DNA of 47,500 nucleotides from assembly GCA_016946835.1 (NCBI GenBank), contig JACVTC010000024.1, positions 432,501 to 480,000 of the forward strand, in the 5' to 3' direction. Shown here in pieces: positions 12,401-30,540 of this stretch (positions are counted from its first letter, which is position 1; the number at the start of each line of letters is the position of its first letter). Under the pieces are notes generated by a model that was not told the origin of the DNA, ran no database searches, and saw nothing but the letters and a program-made list of their open reading frames with translations. A program made the position numbers and the translations under genes. Source of the stretch: Neocallimastix lanati (nom. inval.) (lineage: Eukaryota > Neocallimastigomycota > Neocallimastigomycetes > Neocallimastigales > Neocallimastigaceae).

Positions 12401-15126
12401 AACAAAATTAAAACGATCACAGACAATAATTAATGGTAATTGATCTGAAAGTTGAGCTTCCTTTAAGAAATTTTTAACCTTTTCAGGATCATAGAAGTTA
12501 CTTTCTCTACAAATTCTTTCAACTTCCTTGAATTGACCAGAACGACTAGCTGCTTGAATATATTTAAAGTGAACTTCTGGATCTTGGCTAGAATTAACAA
12601 CAGAACCAAGATAATAGTAAAGACCTTCGAATGTTTTGAAAGATTCAAACATTTCGATAAGATTAGAACTACCTAATTGATCAGAATACTTTGTGGCAAT
12701 TTGAACAACAATTTGAAGATTTTGACGAATATTGTTATTTAATAATTCTTTTAAGCACTCTAAAGATTGTGCTGGGGATAAGTGACCGAAGAAATTAAGA
12801 ACCCAATCGGCATTTAAATTACTGACATGAACAATATTTCTTTTAATATCATTAATATCAGTGTAATGTTCTAAAGCTCTTTGATAAAGACCTGCATTTT
12901 CACAAAGCTTAGCAATCTTTTCTTTGTCATATCTAGTAAACATATTATTTCCAAGAATAGCATCGGCAACTTGTGGTGCACTTAATAAATTCATTTCTAA
13001 TAAACGAGTTTGTAGATTAGCATGCTCTTCCTTGTTATCCTTTAAGGCATCTAATAAGAATGATGTTGCTTGTTGAACCAAATTGTTTGAGGTGAATACA
13101 TCTAAAATACGTTCTAAATCAACTAATGGTCCATTTTCATCATTAACTAAAAGTTGGGCGAATTCTACTCCTTTATCTGGATCAGTTCTTAAAACTAATT
13201 GAAGTAAGTATAAATAATCTGGTTGGTAACCCACTTTCTTAGAATACAATATAATCTTATTGAATTGTCCAGTTTCAGCAAAACAATTAATAACTTTGTT
13301 TGGAACATTGGCACGAAGATAAACTGAAAGAGCTAAAAGAGTATCATACTGTTTAACAACATCACCTAATTCTTCACTGCATTCAAGTTTATCTTCTTTA
13401 AGCCATCTTTCTAAAAGTTGTTTTCTTCCTTGTACCAAAACTGGTTTTGTTAATTCTAAAGATTCATATTTATTAAGAACACTCTTTTCAAGTAAAATTC
13501 CGAAGTATTGAAGAATTGGAGAAAGTTGACCTTGGGCAACCTGAACTTGCTTGAAACGTTCAATTGTCTCTGGAGTACGTAAAATACCCTGTGGAGAAGT
13601 AGCAGCTACCTTAGCAGCTTCTAAGAAATTACCTGAATTACAAAGATCATTAAAACGTGCAACAAATAATTGATTAGCACCTGGTAAGTTATTTCTTGAA
13701 GCAATTCTAAAAGCAAGTTCACGGTTATTTAAATTATTCATAATATATGGAATAAAGTTATTTTCATCAACACTAACAGATAAAACCTATTTTATATTAT
13801 ATATTTAATTTATTTAATATATTAAATAATTTTTTTTAAATATTTAAATTTTATATTAATTATCATAATTTATCACTTACTTGTCCTTTACGATTGACTC
13901 CAATAATACCACTTGTAGCTTCTAAATCAACTGAAGTGAAAATGGTATCACCACTAATACGATTCATGTAAATACAAGTTCCAGTTTCTAAATCATATAA
14001 ATGTATAAAACCATATTTTGTAACCAAATAAATAATGTCATAACGTTGACTAACTTGCATAGCAACTGGGAAATCATTAGCAGCTTCTTGTGGATAGAAT
14101 ACATCAACGGCACGCTTTTGGAATACTGGATTACCATCTTTATGGTCAATTTCAATAATATGTAATTTAGCAAACTTTGCATTTTTAACAGAAAATGCAA
14201 ATAAACTTGTTGGAGAAGAAGCACCTTCTAATGTTATGTTAGCAAATGCAGCTGCATGTCCTTCTAAAATTTGACTGACACGTCTTTCCGTTGAATATAA
14301 TTGCATAGTACCAACAACACGGCCATCCTAAATTTTAAACATATAAATTTTGAAAATTCATTTAAAATCTATTTTATATTTATTTATATAATAAAAGATT
14401 ATTATTTTCCAACTTACTTGTGCAGAAATACCAATAATAACAGCCCATTTTTCAGAAGAATCCACTTTATAATTAATAATTTGAGCTCCATTTAAATTTT
14501 GATTTCTATCGAAAATCTTTACTGGGTTTGAGTTACCCTCCATACTCCAATGGTAAACAGATCTATCAGTAATTATACCAAGAGTTTTGAGGGAAATCCA
14601 TTTCCAGAAGATTACATCTTCATTCATCATATGTGACTTTACTTTAGTTTTTAATTCTAAGTTAAAAATTTGTAATTGTCTTCCAGCTATAATTTAATAA
14701 AAAAAAAATAAATTATTAGTATAATGTTCATCTTTTTATTTATTCATTTTTAATTTATTACCTTTAAGTGCAATAATCTGAGTAGCTGGATTCATAATAG
14801 CGGAATCAGCTGATATTGGTCTTCTCATTAAGTTTTGTGGGTTATTCATATCTACTATAACAACCTGTGAAGTATTTCCTACTGTTTCACGAATACAAAT
14901 GAATTTATCAGATTCCATTGTTAAGGTATTAAAACCTATACTTGAGGCATTAATACCAAGAGCTTGAAGCTTTTATTTATATATTTTGTTTGATAAATTA
15001 TTAAAAAAAAAAAAAAAGTATTAGAAAATAATTATGTTAAAAATTTTTAAAAAACTTAAAAGAACATAAAAAAAAAAAAAATACCTGAACATGTTCTTGA
15101 AAACGTATTGGACATAGATCAGTCAT
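9462..15126 (-). CDS. CHC1: Clathrin heavy chain
   Basis: Forms the legs of the clathrin triskelion that coats endocytic and trans-Golgi vesicles. Exons in transcript order: 15126-15085, 14969-14762, 14686-14418, 14327-13881, 13786-12059, 11809-9677, 9536-9462. This gives 1634 codons including TAA, 1633 aa, close to the roughly 1650-1675 aa usual for the family. All six introns are GT-AG (75-249 bp) and keep frame. Exon 1 starts [14 protein letters not shown], the classic N-terminus. The N-terminal propeller (about 1-325) shows [29 protein letters not shown] and [18 protein letters not shown]. The rest is the linker and the seven alpha-helical leg repeats, with [32 protein letters not shown] and [19 protein letters not shown]. 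The end, through [14 protein letters not shown], is followed by a short charged tail ([20 protein letters not shown]). The tail lacks the QLMLT uncoating motif of animal clathrin. Every region aligns without breaks, so the gene looks functional. Confidence 0.97.
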
Positions 15127-17671
15127 TTCTATTATATTTAATTTATTATGATAAAATTATCTATTGTAAATATTATCAGAAATGGATAATAATAATAATA
15201 ATAATAATAATAATTAATAAATTGATTATACATTTTTAGATTATGCCGAATAAACATTTTATTAATTCTCTTAAAATTTTAAAATTGATATAAACAAAAG
15301 TAATTTATTAATATTTAACTCGAATAAATTTAAATTTATCCCATAAATACAACTTTATTTATTACAATATTATTTGTATTATAAATACTTATTTTCAATT
15401 TTTTTAATCAAAACAATTATTTATTTATAAATATTCTTTTTTTTTATTAAATTATTAATAATTTAATAATAAAATATAAATGAAGATAATTAAATTATTA
15501 ATTATTTTCATTTATATTTATTTTTTTTTTTGAATATATTAAGATACTTTCTGTTTTAATAATTTAAAATCATTTATTGAATTATTAATATCTTTGTTTA
15601 TTTCACAATTTCGATAAATTATTTTTAACCATTTCAAATAAACATCTATGTATATTTATATATATAACCTGAGTTTATTGAAATTACATTTAAATTTTTC
15701 ATACATATTTTATTTTCCTTTGTTGTTATGTATTTATTATAAGTAAGTAAACATTTTCTTTCTTCTTTAAATAAAGTAAAAACTTAAAATGTTTTGTAAT
15801 TTTCTAACTATATATAATTATATATAATTTTAAATATTATTTATAGTTTACAAAAATTACTAAATTGATTTGTTATTATCCTATCATTATTGCTATTATT
15901 ATAGTTAATAAAATATTATTGAATCTAACTTTATTATTTATTTTATTTTTAATTTTATTTTGTTTTCATTTTTTTAGATAAGATTTTCATTTATTTCGAT
16001 TAGTTTGTTTTGTTTACATTTTCTTTTATTTAATAAATATTATTTATCTTTAAATTAGTCTTTATAAAAGTTTTCGAAATACAAATAAAAAAAATATTTA
16101 CTTGTTATATATTTATTAAAAGTATGTATTAAATATGTATAAATTGTATTGTTTAAATTTATAAATTGTATTTTTTTTTTCTTGTTTCCTTCCTGAAAGA
16201 AAATAAAAGATATTAGTATTATTTATTTATTAATATAAATAGATTTATTAATTATTATTACTTTTAAAAATAAATTAACTGTTAAAAGAAAAAATTTTCC
16301 TAAAATTTTAGATTCTAAACAATAATGTATTTTTTATGTAATTAATACATTTTTTTAAATAATTATGTAAAAAAACATTAAAAATGTAAATTCATAAATA
16401 AATGAATTATATTGTGGCTTGTTGCATTAAAAATAATATCTTTTTATATTTAATTTTACTGAAATTTTTAAAAAAAAAAAGCAATATTAAATAAAAATAT
16501 TTTAATAAGATATTAAAATATTAAAGTACAAATATGGATGGTTACACAAATCATTTTTTATATGGCACATTAAATTTATAATACATATATATTTTGACCT
16601 TTTATGTAACCACATTAAATAATAAAAATTTAATATATTTATATATCAAAAAAAAAAAAAAAAAAAAATAATTAATCTATAATACATTTTTCATTTAATT
16701 AAAATAAATATTTATAGTAATATTTGTAATAATAATTTTCATTTAGTATAGAAAATATATTGTATAATAGATTGTATTAGATTTCTACTTCATTTTTATT
16801 AAGTATAATACTTTTAAATAATTTGTATCAATATTTAATATTACATAAAATATGATGGAAATTTTAATTATAATTTTAAAATTGATTATAATATAAATAC
16901 AATTTTAATTATTTTAAAGAATAGAATAATTTCTTATTAAATGAAATATAAATGTTTGTATTTAAATGTTAATTATGCTTGAAATTAATTGAAATGCGTT
17001 ATTGTTTAAATAAATTATTAATAATAATAATATAATATATATAATGGAAATGATGACTTGAACTAATATAATGGATTTATTATTTTTTTTAATAATTTTC
17101 TATTTAAATGATCAATTAAAAGCTTATCTTCAAATATTATTTTTATTATTTTTTTATTATTTCTTTTAAGTTTTTAAAAAAAATTTTAATCTGGTAATTA
17201 TAAAAAATATTAAATATATTTCTGTTCATTACTAATATTAAATTTTATATTTATTTATAATTTTTAATTAATATTTATTTATTTCTAAGATTAATCCATA
17301 ATTAAAGTTCATATAGTTTATATTAAATATTTATCATATTAAAATATAATGAAATATATTACATAATTTATATATGATAAATATCAAATATATAAAATAT
17401 ATATCAAAAAAAAAAAATTAAGATTTAATATTTTTTTTTCATATTAATTAAAACAAATAAATATATAAATAAATAAATTTAAAATTAATAAATAAATAAA
17501 CAATAAATAAATAAATATTAAATTTAATAAATAAATAAATAATAAATAAATAAACAAATAAAAAATAATTTTTTTTTAGTATCATCCTAATTAAGTAATG
17601 AAACAATGATATTAATAAAAAAATTTTACTTAAAAAGAAATTATATTTAATATATATTTTATTCTTTTGAC

Positions 17672-17708
<37 letters not shown>

Positions 17709-17901
17709 TTTATTTATTGTTTTTATTTCATTTTTTATATATATTAAAAGAACATAAAATTTTTTATTAGAATTAGTAATAAAAATAAAACTATAAATAA
17801 AAAAATATATTATAAAAAATATTTTATTGTAAATTAAAATATTAATGTAATTACATAATAAAAATTACTTTAAAATAATAAGAAGAAATTAAAATTCAAA
17901 A
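15127..17901. other. Divergent intergenic region, clathrin / carotenoid oxygenase
   Basis: About 2.8 kb of A/T-rich DNA between two genes transcribed away from each other, so it should hold both promoters. I see only simple repeats: ATT runs at 15188-15214 and 17673-17707, AAAT-type runs at 17455-17560, and A/T homopolymers. A weak inverted pair, GGTTACA (near 16541) and TGTAACC (near 16606), was noted. No gene or defined regulatory site can be supported. Confidence 0.6.
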
Positions 17902-19669
17902 ATGTCAGTTTCAAGAATAAATTCAAAAGATGAATTATTACAACATACAGAATCTTCGACTTCTATTGATATTGATTTAGAAAATGATATATTACTTGAA
18001 GAAATTGAAAAAACAAAAGAAGTAAATGATAATGTTGATGTAATAAGAGAGGAGGAAGACAATTCATCGTTGTTTGATAACATTAATACTTTCGGTGAAA
18101 GTTTAATGTCTTCCGTTAAAACTAGACAGCAGCTTAAAGAAATTAAGGAAACCATAATTACCGATTCAATAAGCTCATTTTCCTTTGGATTTAAGAACGT
18201 TGACAAAATTTTCCCAGAATCTATCGAATTAACAGCCTCAAAACCAATTCCTGACTGGTTAAATATTACTTATTATACGTTAAGTCCAGGTATATTTTGA
18301 TACTAAATTTTTTTAAAGCAAGTTAGATATTTTTAAATTATTGCTAAAATGTTTATTAAATGGTAATATATTACATTTTCATTTTTATTATTGATAAGCT
18401 CGTTTTGATTTTGATTATACACAACAAAGAGAATATGAAAATGTTAATAAAACTTTTACTATTGATCATTTATTTGATGTATTACCTCTTATACAAAAGT
18501 TTGAAATTAATGGTAAAAAAGATTCAGAAAAAGTCCAATTCAAGTAATATTATATAATTAAATATTTATTAATAATTAATAAAATTTGAAATATTTTATT
18601 TATTTATTTATTTTATTTATTATTAATATTTTTTTTTTACTTTATAAATTTATCTTCTAATTTAAAAATAAATAACATATAAAAGGAGTCAACTACTTAG
18701 TAAAGGTGTTGAAAGGTAAATATATATATATATATATTATATTATTTAAATATTTAAATACATTTTGTAAATCAGTATTTAAAATAAAAAAATAAATTAA
18801 AATTGTTTTATTATTATTAATATATATATATATATTTATTAACATGATTATAGAAAAATCCATGAAAGTCATTGTATTTCTGATAAAGTTACAGGTTTAT
18901 GGAGTCATAACACTAATCAAAGTTCATTTTCAAGAGCTGTTATTCATCCATTGAAATTAAGTAAAAAATCCCCTAAACCCGAAAATGATATTATATCCGA
19001 TAACATTAGTAGTCAATTTCCATCAAAATTTCATAAAGGAGCTATTGCTACTTTAAATAGTACTGGAAATGTAATAATTTAATTTCTATTTGTTATTATC
19101 TATTTATTATATAATATATAATATTATCTATTTATTATATAATATATAAATAATGACCATTTTGATTAATAAAATATATAATTTATATATATAATATTGG
19201 TTTTAATAAATAGGTAAGATTTGTTGATTCAAATTTAAAAGGGGAAAAAATTATCAATTATATAGATATTAATTCTGAATTTAAAACTTCTTATTGTTCA
19301 CCACATCCAATTGTAAGTTGCTGTTATTGTTTAAATAAGCATAATATTTTATTATAATAATATAATTTTATATTAATAGTTTAATTAATAAATATTATAT
19401 ATTCATATTATTTAAAAAAGGTTGATCCATATACAGGAAAGATGATTAATGTCCTTGGTGAAATTGGTTTTACTTCAACAAAATTTAAGGTTGTCTTATT
19501 TGATGAAGATAGTAGTAATTTAATTTCAATAGTTAATAGTCCAATTTCTCCAATTCATACATTTGCAGTCACTGAAAATTATATTGTTATAGTGAGTTTA
19601 ATTAATAGTCAAATTATAGTATATCTTTAAAGGGATAGTCATATTAGCATAATATTAAAAAATAATACC

Positions 19670-19707
<38 letters not shown>

Positions 19708-20826
19708 GATATCTTTCCCAATGAATTTAAAAAGCTTAAATTATTACACTGGAGATTCAATTTTATCAACGTTTGATTATAATCCAGAAGGATTAACAAC
19801 ATTCTATGTTGTGTAAGTTATAATAATCATGAATATTATTATATTTATAAAAATATAAAAATAATATATATTTATTATATATTATATATATATTACTTAG
19901 ATCTAAGAAGGAAAAAAAACACATTGCTACATTTACAACAAAAGCTAGTTTTGGGTAAATAGTTAAAAACATTATTTATATTTTATAATAAAAAAATATG
20001 TTAAATAATTTTATTATTTTTATATTCTTTTAATTTTAATTTTAATTAAAATTAAAATATTAATTATTTTAATGTATAAATTAGTCTTCATATTATTAAT
20101 TCATACGAAACAAATAAAACTATTTGGATTGATTTCTCTATCTATGATGATGATAAAATTATTCAAAATTTAACTGTAGAAAATTTGCGTGATGCATCAA
20201 AATTGACCTTACCATCTTCAAATATTGTTCGTTTCCATTTAGATCTTAATGAACTTGAAAGTATGAATGCAAATTTAAATTCTAATAATGATGTAAATGT
20301 AACATTAGAAGCTTCAGTTGATCATTTTACTAAAGATATTTCTATTGAATTACCTACTATTAATCAGAAATACCTTGGTCGTAGTTATAAATATGCTTAC
20401 GGTGTTGCACTTCCATTTACAGATCCAACTTCAGGAAAATACTATGATAGAATTAAGAAGATTGTAAGTTATTATAATGTATAAAAATATATTATAAATA
20501 AATATTTATCTATTGTGAAAAATGTTGTATATAAATAGTATTAATTTAATTTTTACAATATATAATACTATAAGGATGTTGAAAGCAAACAAATCATTTG
20601 TTGGAATGAACCACATTGTTATCCAAGCCAACCAATCTTTATTCAAGATCCATCTAATGCAGATGTGGAAGATGAAGGTGTTATATTATCTTCTGTTTAT
20701 GATGGCTCTAAAGATGAAAGTTTTGTTATTATTCTTAATGCTAAAGATATGACTGAAATAACAAGAATTCCATTACCGGTCCCAGTATCACCATCATTTT
20801 CTCATGCGACAGTTAAAGCAAATTAA
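17902..20826 (+). CDS. Carotenoid oxygenase (RPE65/BCO/CCD family) protein
   Basis: Family members cleave or isomerise carotenoid or retinoid double bonds with an Fe(II) held by four His. Exons: 17902-18289, 18399-18543, 18686-18715, 18854-19070, 19214-19312, 19421-19591, 19709-19812, 19901-19954, 20085-20463, 20575-20826. This gives 612 aa, with nine GT-AG introns that all keep frame. The N-terminus has an acidic extension of about 100 aa. Family features: PARFDFDY (about 129) and HLFD; the four iron-ligand candidates H291 (CSPHPIVDPYTG), H339 (ISPIHTFAVTENY), H405 (GLHIINSYE) and H606 (FSHATV); the KYAYGVALPF segment; and CWNEPHCYPSQPIF followed by DPSNADVEDEGVILSSVYDG. The usual PSEP Glu is Gln548, and the Glu after the first third (CTET in animals) appears to be Ser or Thr. 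The catalytic core therefore looks complete but its second shell is altered. No signal peptide is evident. Substrate unknown. Confidence 0.9.
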
Positions 20827-20834
20827 ATGAAATA

Positions 20835-21391
20835 TAATATTTATTATAATTATTATTATTATTATTATTATTATTTTTCTATATTTAACATAAATAGAAA
20901 AAAAAGATATTGATATAAATAATAAAATGATAAAAAATATTTAAAATAATATAAAAATAATATAAAAATATATGTATAATTCAGTTTATGTAAATAGCAT
21001 TATTTATTTATATTTTTAAAATCAATACAACTAAATATATAAATGATGTCATGAACAATTATATCATTATAATTACAATTTTAGAATTATATTATCCATT
21101 ATGAATCAATACTAATGTAATATTTATTATAATTATTATTATTATTATTTTTCTATATTTAATATAAATAGAAAAAAAAGATATTGATATAAATAATAAA
21201 ATGATAAAAAATATTTAAAATAATATAAAAATAATATAAAAATATATGTATAATTCAGTTCATGTAAATAGCATTATTTATTTATATTTTTAAAATCAAT
21301 ACAACTAAATATATAAATGATGTCATTAACAATTATATCATTATAATTATAATTTTAGAATTATATTATCCATTATGAATCAATACTTATA
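20835..21391. repeat. Recent tandem duplication, unit about 275-283 bp
   Basis: Two adjacent copies, 20835-21117 and 21118-21391, starting directly after the carotenoid-oxygenase stop codon. Each runs from TAATATTTATTATAATTATT through GATATTGATATAAATAATAA to ATCCATTATGAATCAATACT. They are nearly identical: the first has a few more ATT units, and only scattered single-base changes are seen (for example TTTATG against TTCATG). The duplication is probably recent and could provide a duplicated 3' untranslated region. Confidence 0.92.
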
Positions 21392-21695
21392 AAAACAATA
21401 CTTATAAAAACATTTAAAAAATTGTATTTTCCCAATATATGTATAAATAAGTAAAAATATGTTTCCTTAAAAAAATAAAATTAAATAAAATAAAAATTAA
21501 TAGATAAAATACACTAACTTTATCAAACAAAAATATGAATTTTATTTTAATTATTTAAGTTTATTTTTTATTTTTTTATTGTTTTTCTATTTTTTTTTTT
21601 TTTTTTTTTAATATATATATGTTTGTATGATTTATTAAATTATCAATTTCTAATAAAGTAAAAAGTAATTTCAAAAATTGGATTAGATAAATAAT

Positions 21696-22132
<437 letters not shown>

Positions 22133-22849
22133 TTTAAAATATTTTTAATATTTTATTTAGATAAAAAAAAAAAACTTCAACTTTTATAAAATAATAGTAA
22201 TATTTTATTCAATATATTATCATTAGTATTTACCAATGAATTTTGCATTTATGATTGGATAATTAATTGTAATATTATATATATATATGTATATTTTAAT
22301 ATATAAAATTTTAAATCAAGCTTAATTTAATAATAAAAAATATATTTTATTTTATTATATAAAATAATAAAGATTAAAAAATTAGAATTATACATATGTG
22401 ATGTATAATTTTAATAAAAATAAAAAAAATAGATGAAAAAACGAATAAAAAAGTAAATAAAAAATAAAATTTAATTAAATATTTAAAATATTTTACTTTA
22501 GGCTTTAGATCATATATTTTAAATATTGAATAGAGGTGTTTTTTTTTATTAGTATAATAATAATAATAATAATAATAATGAAAAAGATTTTATTTATAAT
22601 AATAATAAAAATATTATATTTATAATAGTTTTTTTCTTTTTTTTAAAGTCGTATTACTGGGAACTTTAACTTTATTAATTTATTAATTTATTAATTAATT
22701 AAATGAATATTTTTTAAAAAACTTATAATTAATAAATAAATATATAAATATTATTTGTTCAAATTGAACATAATAATTTTTTAAATAGTAATGTAAAATA
22801 AAATTAATATTTAAAATATAATGTATAAATAAATTCAGAAAAAAGTCCA
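22133..22849. other. AT-rich spacer upstream of TMA7
   Basis: A/T-rich DNA with an AAT run (22556-22579) and short TTAATTAA-type palindromic stretches near 22680-22705. It should contain the TMA7 promoter. No other feature is visible. Confidence 0.55.
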
Positions 22850-23765
22850 TATTCAACGAACCTCACCTCCAGATTATAAGATTTCTGTTAAAAGGAATTC
22901 TTATTCCTGATAAAGTTTTGAATTGACTATTTGAAAGAAATTATGATCTTCTCTTTTAGAGGAATTGACTCTGCTAGCCTATCTTACTACATTCTCAGCG
23001 TTGATATCCCTGGTTAGTTTGCGCTTATATACTGTTGTAATATTAATCCTTGTCGAGTACTAGCTCTAGGGATAATTTCTGTGAAGAGAGTCATAGATCT
23101 TACCAAGAATGACGTTTTAGAATAATCACCAGAAATGATTTGGCTATTTAATAAAATATCCCATTCCTTTTTTTTTTATCTAAATCAAAAATGTTTCTAT
23201 CTCTTCCACCAAGAAAGAAGTTATATAATCTTTACCAAGTTACATATATATTTACACACTCATTATTTAGAAAATTACTAATATTAACCCGATTCTCTCT
23301 AATTGATCTATTCACTATATTAATAATAGCAATATTATTATTTTCACTATCATTAATATGAATATGCCTATTTTCACTATTAATACTATTACTATTATTA
23401 ACAAGATTATTTCTATTGTTATTATTGTTAATATTACACACTTCGTTACGACTATCAAAATCAGTACTCGATTCTACATTATTAATATCTGTGATAACAT
23501 TGTTTACATTACTATTTGATATCGAACAATATTTGATAATTACAAAAAAATTTTCATAAAGAATTTCAATATCCATAAAATATTTCATTCGAAATTCTTG
23601 GAAAAGATTGCATTTAGGAAATCGATGTTCCCATAGAGGATTATTATTTTCTCGATATCGATAAGGATAGTATTCTGGGTTCTAGAAAGTCATCTTCAAC
23701 AATATTTGCAGCTTTGGCAACACGAGCATCGAATTTATATCCATATCTAAATTATAAATTTTAAT
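22850..23765 (-). pseudogene. Decayed coding element of unknown family
   Basis: Base composition is clearly less A/T-rich than the flanks, and protein-like frames appear only on the minus strand. From high to low coordinates: a frame reading YGYKFDARVAKAANIVEDD (23745-23690) is closed by a stop. The next frame, after a shift, reads PEYYPYRYRENNNPLWEHR and runs into a 118-codon Asn/Ser-rich open frame (23588-23232). After its stop a further open stretch (about 23170-23010) includes DYSKTSFLVRSMTLFTEII. Several stops and frame changes interrupt the whole. The pattern suggests a dead gene, probably part of a transposable element (gag-like Asn-rich region), but I do not recognise the family. It lies between TMA7 and the formin in a region without other genes. 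Confidence 0.45.
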
Positions 23766-24238
23766 TAAATGTTTAAAATATTAAATTTATAATATCATTA
23801 CTTCAAATATTGAATAGAAGGTTTCTTATTTTATTTGTATAATAATAATAATAATAAGGTTGTATATAATAATATGTATATAATAATACTAATATTAATA
23901 AAAAGATGTATTTATAATTGTTATAATAATAAAATTGTATTTATTATATTAATAATAAGATTGTATTTATTATAATAATTTATTTTTTTTTTTATACATA
24001 TTTTTTTTATATTTATTATTTTCAAGATTACAATAATATATTTGATATTTTTCTATATAATTAAGATAAATTTCTATCAAAAGAAATATTAACATAGATT
24101 GTATAGATTATAAAAAAAATATATAAAAGAAAAAACAGATAATAATGCATTTAAATTTATAAATATGGTTTTTGAAAATTGTTTTAAATTTACAATTTTT
24201 TTTTTTTTTATATATATATGATTTTGTTTTATTTTAAA
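23766..24238. other. AT-rich spacer, 3' flank of formin
   Basis: A/T-rich sequence with several imperfect copies of a short unit around AATAAGATTGTATTTAT (about 23855-23975), then poly-T tracts. It holds the formin 3' flank. No gene seen. Confidence 0.5.

Positions 24239-30540
<6,302 letters not shown>

Noticed and set aside
16536-16617. Small inverted pair GGTTACA / TGTAACC as a MITE
   Set aside because: Arms of only about 8 bp with no further symmetry or target duplication; too weak to call.
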